Shown: positions 45,739 to 60,917, counted from the first letter of the stretch. The stretch: DNA of 64,000 bases from Batrachochytrium dendrobatidis JAM81 (GCF_000203795.2 NW_006281105.1:62001-126000), one strand, 5' to 3'. Notes: generated by a model from the sequence alone, not told the origin. A program made the numbers and translations.

Positions 45739-47996
45739 TCTAACACTGAATTCGCTGTTAGAGTGGAATGGATCGGAGTTTGAGGATTGAAGAATGATGA
45801 ATTGGCATACAATCCTATAGCAATGTAAAGGCAGAGGAGTGATAAGGATTAAGAGCTTTTTAGTAATGTCCTGCTGTTGGTTTTTGTCGGACTGGTTGGT
45901 TACGTTAGTGTCGAGTTTTTCAGTTGGTATCAAGATTTACGTCTTTGTATAATCATGCACTTTGGGTTAGCATGGAGTGGTGCGTTCACTTGTTTTCGAG
46001 TCAATTAGACGAATGCTTGCGAAGGCGAGTTTGGCTTTTCTTGAATCTGATCGATTTTTCAGTAAGTAGTCTTGAGTTAGATGGTCAATATGACCGCTTA
46101 AAGCTAGCGACAATGTGAATGGTATATTGGTGTATGCAAACACAAGCATAGCACTCCAACCCTTATACATGGTTAACCTAACGTTATTTTTGGATTCAGG
46201 CCGCATAAAATAGTGTGCCAATGCACAACCTGCTGCTTTCTATCAGTAATTGCTGCTATACTTTCATCATCTATTCCACTAATCATCCCTTTTATTTTAT
46301 ACAGACTCCTTGATACGAATCTCGGTGTCTTGACAAAAATATATTCAAAGTTGCTTCCATAACGTCGTGCTTGAGATAGCAATCGACTGGCATACTCCAA
46401 CTTTTAGCCTTTATCAGCAAATACAACCAAGTTGTGTTTGCATGATCGAGGTTTGATTTTGGCTTTTTTCCAGCCTTGTCAATGCTATTTACTTGACAAG
46501 CTGTATAGAATAAGTTTCCCTCAACCATCCTGCTCCTGATAGCAAATCATGATTCGCGACAAGAGAATGTAGAATGCATTTCTCAGTCAAGTATATACTC
46601 TTGGAATTTGCCAAATAGAATGATCAAATAGATCCAAGGGAGCTTATCAGTTGCGTCATACCTACCGACAACCCTTTACTTGTGCTTTTATACCATAAAT
46701 AGGCCTGATGGCATCATCGAATCGAATCATGACAATTCATCAACTTTGTATTTGAAACTACGGATTATTTTGTATTTGTCCCGCAGCAATTGCTTTGGAA
46801 TAAAATGGTCGGCTATTCTCATGCCTTTCTATTGGAGATTGCATTTTTTCAGATACTCAATCAACAAGCAATCATCATGTGATGCACACAAACGATAGTT
46901 TTGCCTACACCTCTTTTGGCAGTCATGCATTGTATAATCGCCGCTGATCCATTGTAATCCATGATTGGGTTCGATTGCTTTCAAACTCATTTTTGTTGTA
47001 TCTTCAATTTGGATACGTTTGTACTTGTAGTCCAAGAAACATTCAACTATATTGAATATTTTAGTTTCATTCATTGCTTATTTTACGTGGATACGATTGT
47101 CATTCAATTTTCATGCAACAAAAAGCATACCTGTTATTGACTCGATCCACTTGCAAAAATAAAAGTAATTCCGACAGTGTTTAATACCAAAAACCAACTT
47201 GACAGAGTTCCAAGATCCAAACAGGCATTGTTGGCAAAATCAATCAACTGAACCCTTGATGAATAAAAAGTAGGCTTGACGATAGTAGATACTGAATACA
47301 TATCAGCAAGACATGTTTTTAGATCTGATACCAGTGCATAGACAAGCAACAGTTCCAATAACCATGTTTTGACACCTTGATCTATACGTGTATCAAGTAC
47401 GCCGTTTTTATCGAAAAACAAATTCATTAGGTATACAATCTTGATATAATGTTTATAAAGATTCCGTTTTTTTCGTTCCTCCCTCCTTCTCATGGCCACA
47501 AGTCGTAAAACAAGTCATCCAAATAATAAAAATGACTCAACTCGGGAATTAAATCGTGTATGCTTTGGAACTGCTTGGTTGTAGTGGTTTCAAGATACAT
47601 TGTATACAACTGCGGACATCAACGTAAACATGACAATTATGATCAACAACGGATCGTTGCAACTTGACGTGACAAGATTAACCCCACATGTACTTGTAAT
47701 GCACTAATAAAACCCATGAGATCATAGATATGAAAGAAATTTTTAAACCAATAAAAAGTCGTATTCACATCAATTAGGCAAGGTTGATGGATGGATGCAA
47801 TTCAACTATTTTGGCTGTAGATCTCTACCAACCTTTTTGATTTTAGCAAGTTGTAACCAGTTGGGTAGGAAGTACCGCATACGCTTTTGAAATAAACTAC
47901 CTTTATTGTATTTACACAAATAGAGAAATAAAGACAATGGAGAACAACTCCAACACTATCCATAAACGAAGATTTAAACTCAACCTTTGATAGAGT
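45739..47996. other. Long intergenic region with unassigned frames
   Basis: 2.3 kb without a gene I can support. Minus-strand frames at 46173-46528, 46829-47074 (one with a Cys-rich run, HDCQKRCRQNYRLCASHDDC) and 47134-47493 (basic start, hydrophobic end) follow one another. They could be exons of an unrecognised or decayed gene, but no junction restores a known family. A TIR-like fragment (AGTCGTATTCACATCAATTA) is at 47757. Confidence 0.35.
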
Positions 47997-50900
47997 CTAC
48001 TCTTCATCATCCTCTGCTTCTACTTCGCCCTCTTCGTCGAGCAAATCTTCCTCAACCTCGTCAACCTCACCATCTTCGTCATTGTCTGGCGTGTCGTGTT
48101 CGTCGGCAAAATCTGTCTCGTTGTTGTCTGCACCAACCGTTTCGAAATAGCCGGTTGGTGCATCGTCACTTTCACCATCGACATAAACGCCTACTTCCAT
48201 TTCGTCATCCACTTCAGCGTCTTGATCGCCTTCTGACTCCTTGTCTCCCAAATCTTGATCGGCTTGGCATTGTGAATCACTATCAACATTTGAATTGTCA
48301 CAGCTTTGGATGACCGTATCTACAACCTGCTCATCCATATCAAATTCGTCATCTTCGCCCTCCACATTCATCGCAGTAGATTCAGTCATACTAGGATCAG
48401 ATACACGCACATCTATATAGCTGCCGTTATGACTCAGGCTGCTGTTACAGCTACCACTGTTGGCAACATCGCCTATAATAGTACCCATACAAGATTCATC
48501 GTTCGTAGGCAACGTCATCTTGATATCCATTGCAGCATCTATAGTCACGTCTCCATCAGTACAAAGTATCACATCGGTTGTCTGATGGGTGCATGCATCA
48601 CTTGCAGGTTTTTCAATAGCAGACTCAAGGGTGTCGGCATCTATAGGCGATATATCTTTAGAATCAGTTGTATAAACAGCATCACCGTGACTATCCAATC
48701 TATTGGTGGTGAGCGCATTGTTCAAAGCTACACCATTCGCAATATGTGTCATATCCTCAACAGCTGGTGTCGGTGGAACAACATCAAGTGATACGGCATC
48801 AGTTATTTGAGTGTCTTCAATTGCTGCTGTCATGACTGAATCTGCATTGAAAGTAGAATGATCAAGTTTAGAGTGTGTACAAGGAGGAATGGCCACATCA
48901 TCAGAATCTGATTGACTCGGTTTGGTATGATTCATGGAATGTGGTTCGTCAGTTGTTGTACAAGATTCTTGTTGGATCGTTTCTTCTTTGACCGCGTCTT
49001 TTGTGGTTTCCTCCAGTTTGATCTTTGCTTCCTCTGCAGCTTGCTTTGCTTCAACAATTCGCTGTTTTTCAGCTGCAATTTCTGCTTCTTTGACTACGGC
49101 TTCTTCACCCTCTTTGTTGGCTGCAATCATTCTCATGATCAAGTTGTGCTGATGTTCTCGCTTTGCCCGTTGAATTTGAGCTACACGAGCCTGATGAGCA
49201 TTGGTAGACCCAATTTTACGAAAGGGTCGCCCATTACCACTATAGCTTTCAGTCGTATATCCAGGTATCCGTAAATTCCAATTCCATTCTGATTAAACCA
49301 ATAAAACACACCATGGGATTAAACATACATTATCGTCTAAATGTACCCTTAACACCCATGTCACTCTACACCTCATACATTCAAAATAAAACTCACCAAG
49401 CTCAAGTTGTACATCTTGAACATCCATACAGGTCGATACTCTATGCTTGGCGGCTTTACACGCTCTATATGCCACCTTTTCAATAAAATTGTCGGCGATA
49501 CGAAGAATAAACTACATCATCTGGTTAGTCTATACCATATCGGAAATGCATCTTGTTTTAGATACGTGGACTTACTTGTCTCATTTCCATATCGAGTTTG
49601 TATTCCGGATCAATTTGCGAAACCAAGGCATGGAGTTGGCGTTTTCTTTTTCGACCTAGAGCAGGGATAAACACGTTTGTTTGCTGTCGATGTCGACACA
49701 TTGTATCCAAAAAGTGATCTTTATGACGCCCATACGGTAGAGCAGAGGATGTTATTCCATCGTCTATACCAGGTCGAAACAGAGCCATCAAGGGTGCAGT
49801 AGTCAATGCTGTCGAGTGATGCATGTTTCCCGATTGTTGAAACACATTCATGGACGAGGTTGAAGTAGATAGGGCAGTGGACGCACCCATGGAAAGGGTA
49901 TCTATTAAGCCATGCAAAGGTTGTGGAGAAAAAATGCGAGTGGATTGCTGAGGAGCAATTGGGAATAGTGGCGATCCTTTTGGTGGGCCATTGGATGTTC
50001 CGGGCAACAATACACTTGCATTATCTATCATCCAACGTGTTTCAAGTGGGTTAGCTCAACAAAAACACATTTAAACCAAGATGACTGGATCTCGACCAAA
50101 TTATAAACGGAGTATCTGAACATAAACAATTTAGTACCTGATCGATATTGAGGAGATCCAGTTGCTACAGTAGAAGCATTGGTTTGGCCTCTGGAGGTGG
50201 ATGCATTCAAAGCAGCAGAGCCATTGACCATTACAGGTTGTATAGAGCCTGTTGAAACGCCAGAAGCAGTCGAGGTTGACACACTAACGGCTGCACCAGA
50301 AGCTAATTGTCTTCGCCAATTGAAAATCTCTTTTTCTAAATTACTTTTAAATGCCATCAGTTTTTCCCTTGTCGGGTTGTCCATATCTGCTTTTCCTAAA
50401 CCTTCCTCAATCTGACGTAATTGCTGCATATACATTGCTATATTTTGTTGTGTAGCTTGTGTTACTGAAGGAAAGTTGGTTGCTGATGAAAGTACATTTT
50501 GTGCAGCTAGCTGCTGTTGGGCTAGTTGATGAGCCTGTTGTTGCTGTTGTAGTTGAATCTGGTGCTGATGTTGTAATTGAAGCTAAGACCATAGCCAATG
50601 TATTTCCAAACCACATGAAATCAATGCATAACATGACAGGACAGGACAGAAATGAATTAGTAAAAAGTGTAAAAAGTAAATTGGACAAGATACGTACGAA
50701 TTGTTTTTGATTAACAGAGCTGTTTCTTCCAGCGATACCCAGTGCAGGGTTATGCAAGTGTGCAGCATTTGAGCGAATCATGGGAGAGCCAGGATTTGAG
50801 AGTTGACCATTTGAAAGAAGAGAGGGAGCGGATGAAACCTGACCAAGAAGAGATAGCTGTTGATTGGTAGTAGCATTGGCGGTTCCAAGGATAGCATTTT

Positions 50901-51843
50901 GTTGAAGTTGAATCTGTTGCTGTTGCAACTGTAGCTGAAGTAGAGCTTGCTGATGCTGCTGTTGGTTTAAGAAAGTTGAACCAGATTGCAATTGCGATGT
51001 ACTCGACTGTTGAAGTGGAGAGAGTTGCTGTAGCTGACCTTGAGCGATCGCAGCTTGTTGAACTCGTTTCTGTAGTGTCAAGTACTGTTTATACAGTTGT
51101 TGCTGACCAGCAGTGAGTTGCATAGGAAGACCGGTAGCAGCAGCATGCTGCTGATGACTGAAAAGAAGAGCTTGAAGCTGCATACTGATCTGTTGAAGGT
51201 TAGTGATGTCCATATTCTGCTGCGTCGCGGTCATTGCAGCAGTAGTGGACGTATCGTTTGGATTTGAAGTAGCGATGAATGAAGAACTATTAAGAGGATT
51301 ATTTTTAGCAGCGATGGCTAACCCTTGCTGATTGCCTAGAACAGAGGACTGTAGTAGAGCAGGATTGAACAGAGTGGAAGCAGGTTGAGAAGTGGGATTG
51401 ACAGTGGTGGAGTTGACAGATCCAGAAGTGTCGACCAATGGATTGGTTATAGACAAAGTAGAGTTAGTGGTTGCAGCAGAGCCATTTGTAGTAGCAGTTA
51501 AGCCAGACACTCCAGTAAGAGTCTGGAAGCCAGACAGGCCAGAAGCCAAGTTGTTTGACATGGCAGGAGAACGCAGGGAAAAGCCAGGAGTCGCTGCAGA
51601 AGAGCCTTGCAGAAGCATCTGCTGTTGCATGTGTTGCTGCAGTAGCTGTAAATGCTGCATCTGCAGTTGCTGCTGTTGAGATGGTCCCAATGCACTCACT
51701 GCTGGCATTCCATTCTGGACGCGGCCAGGAGAAGGCTGGGGCGAGGACTGGTTCAGCAGTTGCTGCTGAAAGGCCAGTTGCAATTGATGTTGTTTCATCT
51801 GCAGTTGCTGTTGCTGGAGTTGTTGCTGTTGCTGTTGCTGCAT
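47997..51843 (-). CDS. TAF12: TFIID/SAGA subunit TAF12 with long C-terminal extension
   Basis: Five exons: 51843-50698, 50582-50138, 50024-49576, 49511-49397, 49288-47997; 1,148 residues in frame from the first in-frame ATG. The N-terminal half is Gln-rich. The histone fold, about residues 660-730, reads LHALVSQIDPEYKLDMEMRQ, FILRIADNFIEKVAYRACKA, AKHRVSTCMDVQDVQLELEW and NWNLRIPGY. These match TAF12, which pairs with TAF4 in TFIID and Ada1 in SAGA. The TAF12 fold normally lies at or near the C-terminus. Here some 415 residues follow: a charged helical stretch (QRAKREHQHNLIMRMIAA, then Ala/Glu-rich) and a very acidic end. The tail is one exon contiguous with the last part of the fold, so it is not an annotation join. 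Confidence 0.9.
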
Positions 51844-52350
51844 GAGTATGTCCTTCAAGACACTCTCAAGTCCGTCACCAGTGATTTACTGTTCAAAACT
51901 TTTTAGTTTCGTGAAGCTTCAACTTGTCAATCTATTAGAATTCTGTAAGAATTCTTACCACTAACTGTCGTATTCACGTAAAATAATAACTCGGGATAAA
52001 GTCGACTAATCAACTGTCAATCTCTTGTAATCATTCTCAAATTGTCATTTCAACTCTAATAGTTTACACTTTTTAAACTCCAACATTAATGTTCTGTTAT
52101 ATTCTCAATATTCTCTTGAATTGGAGCGTATCTGATATTAAACTACAGTTTGGTTAATAATCAAATCCAATATCTAAATTAAAATGAATCTAAAGATCAT
52201 TCAATAAGAATAATCTGATTGTGTGCATCATATAATAGTTTTTTTTGATTGATGGAGTCAATTTCTAATACAAAGATATTTTAATCCTTTTTATTCCAAA
52301 ACAATCGCCAAGTGGGTTGACGTGAAGATTATTATAAAACCATTATTTTA
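51844..52350. other. Divergent intergenic region TAF12 / cytochrome b5 gene
   Basis: Both promoters must lie here, yet most of the interval is the repeat copy at 51963-52340. Confidence 0.45.
51963..52340. repeat. Dispersed TIR repeat between divergent genes
   Basis: Left end TAACTGTCGTATTCACGTAA then AAT. The interior shows GGAGCG-TAT-TGATATT, CCAATATCTAAAT and ATCATATAATAG. The right part has TTTTTATTCCAAAACAATCG. The right terminal repeat is not recognisable. About 378 bases, ending some 10 bases before the ATG of the cytochrome b5 gene. Confidence 0.55.
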
Positions 52351-52956
52351 ATGAATAATTCAATACCAAAGATACTCTTGAATGATTCTAATACATCTGA
52401 AAACAGTATAAATGCACTCGAGTCTGATATGCTTCAACTCTCTTTACCATTGTCCGATACCAACACAAAATCCGATACTTTTAAAATACCAAGTACAACT
52501 TCAACTCATTCCATCACTCGACCAGTTCAATCATCAACTGAATCCATTCAACTCATTCAACGCAATAATGAAATGTTTCCTATGATTGGTGGTCCGCAAA
52601 GAGCTTCACTCTCTACTGGTCCCGGAATCCGTCGAAAAGTCGGACTTCTTCCAGGTTATTCTCCATTAGATTGGGCACGATTAAAGTCGTCCAATACAGA
52701 TATGCGTGCAGGTATTACTCAACTACAACGATTCACAAAAGAAGATTTGGCTTTACATAAATCCAAGACAGACATGTGGATGTCCTTTCGAGGAAAAGTG
52801 TATAATGTTACACCATATGTGTCGTTCCATCCTGGTGGTTCAGCTCAGTTGATGCGTGGTGCAGGCAAGGACATTACTGAACTATTTCTCAAGATTCATC
52901 CGTGGGTAAACATTGACATGGTGCTAGACAAATGCTGGATTGGATATTTAATATAA
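52351..52956 (+). CDS. Cytochrome b5 domain protein (CYB5R4 N-terminal type)
   Basis: Single exon, 201 residues from the ATG at 52351. A Ser/Thr/Asn-rich head of about 75 residues is followed by the conserved lead-in RRKVGLLPGYSPLDWARLK. A cytochrome b5 fold then spans about residues 125-201: RFTKEDLALHKSKTDMWMSF, RGKVYNVTPYVSFHPGG and LMRGAGKDITELFLKIHPW. The His of HPGG and the His of IHPW are the axial haem ligands. The arrangement matches the b5 half of NCB5OR/CYB5R4, but no flavin reductase domain follows, as in several small fungal proteins. There is no membrane tail, so it should be soluble. It is an electron carrier by family; the partner is unknown. Confidence 0.9.
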   Translation: MNNSIPKILLNDSNTSENSINALESDMLQLSLPLSDTNTKSDTFKIPSTTSTHSITRPVQSSTESIQLIQRNNEMFPMIGGPQRASLSTGPGIRRKVGLLPGYSPLDWARLKSSNTDMRAGITQLQRFTKEDLALHKSKTDMWMSFRGKVYNVTPYVSFHPGGSAQLMRGAGKDITELFLKIHPWVNIDMVLDKCWIGYLI

Positions 52957-53158
52957 ATTGAATTTATAAATTACGATTGAATTCAATTCATTTTGAATCG
53001 AATAAAATCTTGCACTCGAGTGTAATACAAATCCGTTTTTGTTCTTTGGCTTTACAAAATTTCTTTTCTTTATCTGCCAAAACACACTGACCTTTGCAGC
53101 TGTTATTCTGCTGCTATACGCTTGAATCGTCGTACTTGCTCAATCATTTACACCAGTC

Positions 53159-55455
<2,297 letters not shown>

Positions 55456-55790
55456 ACATTTTTAAACACCCGAGCTATTCTAAAAACTGATTTGATTCAA
55501 GCCCATCTTTACAATATGTGATGCTTTTTGGATCTTTGATCCGATGGTTTGCTGTATTGATAATTCTGCAACAATCTTGATTTGAATTAAAGTCTAATGT
55601 GCTGCACCAATTCTATTTATTTTAAAGTGTTTTTTTTCAACTACAAAAAGTCTTGATAACGCACAAGAATACAACTCGATTATCGGTTTCGTTATTTTCA
55701 TGAAAACAGTTTGCGTTTCGCATTCTTGAAAGTCGGCAATTTTCTCTTCAGGACTAAACAGTTTATAGCAAACCATTCAGCCTTGACATA
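55456..55790. other. Intergenic region RLI1 / kinesin-like gene
   Basis: Tandem-gene spacer of 335 bases; AT-rich, no repeat copy or RNA gene seen. It holds the promoter of the downstream gene. Confidence 0.4.
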
Positions 55791-58700
55791 ATGGAAACGG
55801 ACACTGGAATGAACCTTGTTGGAAGTAATAATCATTATCCTGTACAACTGACTCCTGCCAGAGTTGCAATTCATTTATATGGGGATCACAGAGGAATTTC
55901 AGTGACCAATACGGACAACTCTCACTACTTGATGTTGACGGGTGAGTTTAGATGGCTGTTTTGAACACTCCATAAAGTGGTCGAGTAAGCCAGTTCTACT
56001 GTGTCATCTCAACATAGCAATTCATGAGTAGATTCAGATATTTGATTCTCAATTCAACTGACAAATCTCTAAATTCGTCAAAGACCCTTTTGCTAGCAAC
56101 TCCAGGTAATGGTTGTGAGTGTGTGTTATTATCGGAACTGGCACTTATTTTTACTATTAGCAAAAAATATTATATAGATTATTGTTTCAAAGGTTCGACT
56201 GTCACTCCCGACACGATCTGTCATGGTGTGGATCTAGATGGTCTTGTCAAGCGCATTCTTCATGGCATGTAGAGCTTGCACTACTATTCTATCCACCATG
56301 TGTATGTGTTGATGATTAAACTGTTTTAAATAAAACTATAATGTTGCATTGGGTTTAGGTGGCTGCAGTGCAATCGTTACTGCCAAGATTGGGTAAGACT
56401 TGTGAATTCATCCATACTACATGCAATAACTAATATTTGACTCTCCTGGTAGTCGATCTACTCCTGTTTCTAGGTACGTTTACATTTTTTGATTGATAAA
56501 TCATCCAGGTTTTAATCTTCATTTTTACGGATTGATTGTTTTCAGAACAGCAATTCATGTCGAGGCCATTCAAAGACTTTTTAATAGCTTGAATAGTATA
56601 AAGAAACTTGGAAATAGTGTTAAAGACTTTAAAATCACTATGGCGTAAGTCGTTTTTAATCATCTATATGCATCAGCTTCACTTGACTAGAGTTTTATAT
56701 ACTGATGTTTGCTATTTTGATGAAATCATTAGATTCATTGGATTCACTGATACCAAGTGCATGGATATGTTTCATGAAAGTACCATCAAGTCAGAAAACT
56801 TGAAGATTGATGATCATTACCATAGTGTAGATAGTACGGAAGCTCTTGGTAGAGTCAAAAAAGGTAAATTATGATTTTTAAAAGTGTGTCTGCAATGCCA
56901 TGCCACGTTTAATTCATCTAAACTTCATGTCAACTTTAGGGTGTTCATTACCATTCATTATTTCAATCAAATTGGATCTACTTTGCTACTCTGGCAAATT
57001 TATTGGTCAGCTCATTCTTGTAAGTTTGTCACTCTTGAGTTTGGGGTTAAAGTAATGCGTTTTTCGAGTTTGAAATCAATATTTCTACTATTCAATAATA
57101 TAGGCTGATCTTGGAACTCCAAGTTACCGGGATTTACCTGATCGTAGTTCCTTGACCATTCCATACAACATTTCTACCATTCGTGAGTAAAATTGTTTAC
57201 CGCTCAAATGCATGGTTATGCGCTGTATCAAATTAATTTGACATATATGATGCTGTAAATAGGTGATTTGACTAGTATGCTGGTCACTCCCGGTGCTGCT
57301 GGAGAACTCCCATTCAACAAATCAATATTTACTCAACTTGCTTCTGGTACATCCTACATTTGTTTTCAACTTTTTTTAATTCTGGCTGCATCGACTTATT
57401 TTAAATACATGTCATACTAGAATTGTTTGGTGGATCTGCCACTTCGCTGTACATCCTTACTGCAGATGTAAGACTCTTGCTGAGAATATGATTTCAATCA
57501 AGTTGCAAGTATAATTGATTGTTTTTTGTTAGGTGGCCGATTCATCGTGCGTACCAAGTGATGTTCAACCCTGCCTCGAGTTTTATGATCTGATGCGCAA
57601 ACTTCGTAACACCACTGTAAATTTCACTATTTAAATAGTTTATGTGTTTAATCCTGCCTCGTTCAACATGATTGTATGAATTGATTTTTATGTTCAATGT
57701 TTTGTGTCGTTTGTATTTTATAGTCTGTAAACAAAGTAAGTGGTGATGTACTAGAACTCGAAGCACGTATATTGGCTTTGGAAAGTAAAGCCAGTTTCTT
57801 TGGTCAATGCCTTGTTGATCTCGCTCAAGTTTCCAGCAATGACATGATGGTGCTGAAGGCCAAAATGGATGAATCTGACCAAGCAGTCGACGATATTATG
57901 CTTGATATGGCGGAGCACATTTTATGTGAAAAAAATGCTGCAAAAACTTTAGCTTTACAACTTCATGCAGCTCATACAACCCACGACGTTGACATGATGG
58001 CAGAAAAAGAGCACGTTCGTCGTGAAACAATTCAAAAAGGTAACCCCTGCACATTTAGGTGACCCATTCGAGTTAACCCGTAGTCTTGTCGTCTAATTTG
58101 TTGCTTGATGTTTTGCTGGATCAAATCAAGTGAATTTTCGTCATACCATGGAAAACATTGAACGGGTGTTGGTAGGAACAGAGGTAATTGGTTGTACGGT
58201 TGAATCTACTTGATGTTTCTACATGACAGCCAATATTTGAAACCTTAATTATGTTTATAATGATTTGTCAATCTGGACTTTTAGGAAACCAATCTCGCAC
58301 TCGAGGAAAAATTGACAGGCGCTGAGAATAAAATGAAGGAGTTGAATAAGGATACGGCTAAACTACACAAGCAGCTTTTGACATCATCTCAAAAACTACA
58401 ACTGGTTGAAGTCGACTATGCTGACATTCAGCGCCAATCTCAGATCTACATAGACAACAACGCCAAGCTAATGACTGACATTGAGCAGACCCGTAGTCAA
58501 CTCGAAGCAAAATTGGTCTTTGCCAAAGAGCTCGAAGAAAAGTATGCCAAAGAAAAAACACGCCTTGAGGAGATTGTGACAGAATCCAAAGAGTCACACG
58601 AAAAGCTATTGCAAAAGTGTCAAGATTTGGAACATGAACTGTTGTGTTTGAATCAAAAGCACCAATTGAGTATTACCGATGCTGAACGTATTCAATCCGA

Positions 58701-60231
58701 GTTGCTGATCAAACACAACGAAACAACAAAAACCCTTGACAAGGAGCGTGAGGATTGGATGGCTGAACGCAACCAACTATGTCTTGATGTAAAAGAATTG
58801 AAAGAGTCCAAAGCACAAGTAGAAAAAAGGTTGCAAGAATCTACGCAAGCTGTGGAAATAATGGCCAAACAGTCAGCCAAAGCTCCCGAAAAAGAAATCC
58901 ATAGCGTACGATATTGTGTTGGTCTATGCTAAATTGGTGATTGATTTGCATTGTTGTACTTGAATAATTCATTTGTATACTTTAAATTTAGATGGCAATT
59001 GAGGTTGCGTTGAAGGAAAATCTTGATTTTATCAAGGATACGTTTGCTCGCGAACGACTTGAATTGCAAGAACAGACAAAGACTTTGATGGCGTTGGCTG
59101 CAACCCAGGTTGGTATTATATTTATACTTGATGCTTGTGATCATGCCTATGTATCTGTAGTAGCTACGCTATGTCATGTGCTGTAGTATACTGGGCTTAA
59201 AAGCTGACATGGATTGTTTTGTGGTATATGTAAAGGAGACTACACTAGCAACTACCAAAAAGCAAGCAGCAGACAAGATAAACCCCACTGCGAAAAAAAC
59301 TGCTTCAAAACCCATAGTCAAATCTGTGAAACCCAAAAACAATTCCTCCAAAACATCTGCCAAGCAAAAGGATAGTTCTAGAACCAAGGAGTATGATGAA
59401 ACTTTGGATACGAGTATTGATTCGGTAAGTTTAAAACTTATACATGTCTACTATTGCGTGGCTTTGCATAAATCCAATGCTCACTTTCATCTGATTGGAA
59501 ATACGTGTATTTGATAAGATTCCTGAAAGAAACGACGAGGGATCTGCCAGTTTTATCGTTTCGGAGGATGGAGACGCCATCAAGGAAATCTCTCCAATAC
59601 CCAAACGACCTCGACGCAAGACACGTCAACCACTAAGTGAGCTCAGTGAAGCAAAACAGCCATCACTTGCTCTTGAAAAGGTGAGCATTGATTAAACTTG
59701 AAATACTAGCTGTGTATTGAGATATAGCGCAATATTACCTTTGATTGTTACATCTAATGCTTTTGATGGAAAATGTTGAACACGAATGAATTGGCCGTTA
59801 AGCCGCTTGCTGAACATCCAAAACGCAAAGCAAAGTCTATTGAAAAACCTGACGTTGCTGAGAAAACCGGGTTAAATCTTGATGGTGCTGACAAGAAACG
59901 CAAAATCAATACTGATACTACGAAGCCGAGTTTTGTACCCGAGGATAATGGCGAATATATTTTGAAACAGACTGATCAGGTAAATCTTGTCATTGACTTG
60001 TTGATATATAAATATCATGATAGATCTAATCCAATTTGATTTGGATAGCCTTCTGCGTCACTTTCAGGCTTTTTGTCATTCTTATCTGGGAGCAAAGAAA
60101 AGGAACCCTCATGTGATGCTTTATCCAATACCACCTCAGTTCCATTGTTAAGCACAGTTGCTCCTAAACTTCCAAAACATGTTATTGATCAACGTCGTTT
60201 AGCTATTCTCAGAAGTAAGCCAGCCGAGTAA
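55791..60231 (+). CDS. Kinesin-like protein with degenerate motor domain and coiled coils
   Basis: A gene of many small exons from ATG 55791 (METDTGMNLVGSNNHY). The first third resembles a kinesin head in order. RVAIHLYGDHRGI stands for the first strand. GYYCFKGSTVTPDTI lies where GYN-AYGQTGSGKT is expected. ILADLGTPSYRDLP lies where LVDLAGSER is expected. Then come NISTIRDLTSML, LPFNKSIFTQLASELFGGSA, TSLYILTADVA and CLEFYDLMRKLRNTTSVNK, matching the NKSL, PYR-SKLT-LL and SLGGN blocks and the neck. The P-loop and switch II are therefore not conserved. Long coiled coils follow (58290-59110: EELEKYAKEKTRLEEIV-type heptads), then a basic Lys/Pro-rich tail ending RRLAILRSKPAE. It is likely a microtubule-binding or scaffolding protein without normal ATPase activity. 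Exon joins in the first 700 bases are unsettled. Confidence 0.5.
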
Positions 60232-60917
60232 TCCCATCCATTTCCACTTTCATCATTCTGATTTGAATAGCTGGATTAGCCAACACCACACTATATTTAT
60301 GTTGTGTACTCTTGGAAAATATCTCCATGTTTATGCCAATCAGCATTGTAATTCTGGCCAATGGATTGTTTACCTGGATTTGTGAATAAACACTTATATA
60401 GCTTTTTTATCGCGCTGTAGTCGAGATATAGTCTTGCAAGCAATATGTAAACCTATTATTCAGCAGATCCATATACTGAATGTTTGCTTTTATTTACCAA
60501 GCAATCAATGACAATTTCTCAATAGTCTGCGTGGTTTGGGTTGTTTTGAATTCTCCATCCAAGTCTAGCTGAATCTATGGCAGTAAACCAATTGGTAGTG
60601 CAAGTCAAATGCAATGGCTACACACAAGATTCTATCTAGAACAAGTATCCACAACTGAATTTTATTTGTAGTGTATACGAATAGATACCGCTGGAGGTAA
60701 AGTCTATTCAGCATCGACAACGCCAGTCTGTGCTTTGATATCTCCACATGCTAGAAAAATCAAGTATTGAAAAACTAAGCAATTTCTCTACAAAAAAGCA
60801 ACACGACAACTGTTTATAGAATTTTGTACTATTATTTACCAGTAGACCCAGTTTAATTATCTTGCAAGTGATCCCGAGACCCACGACTGTATAGAGTCAA
60901 TTGATACAGGTTCGAGC
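60232..60917. other. Intergenic region upstream of the phosphodiesterase gene
   Basis: Contains the 3' flank of the kinesin-like gene and the presumed promoter of the phosphodiesterase gene. I see no gene, RNA or repeat copy in it. Confidence 0.4.

Noticed and set aside
47134..47493. About 120-codon minus-strand frame (starting MRRREERKKRNLYKHY)
   Set aside because: No family match and no clear partners. The neighbouring frames at 46173-47074 cannot be joined to it by good splice sites in a way that makes a known protein.
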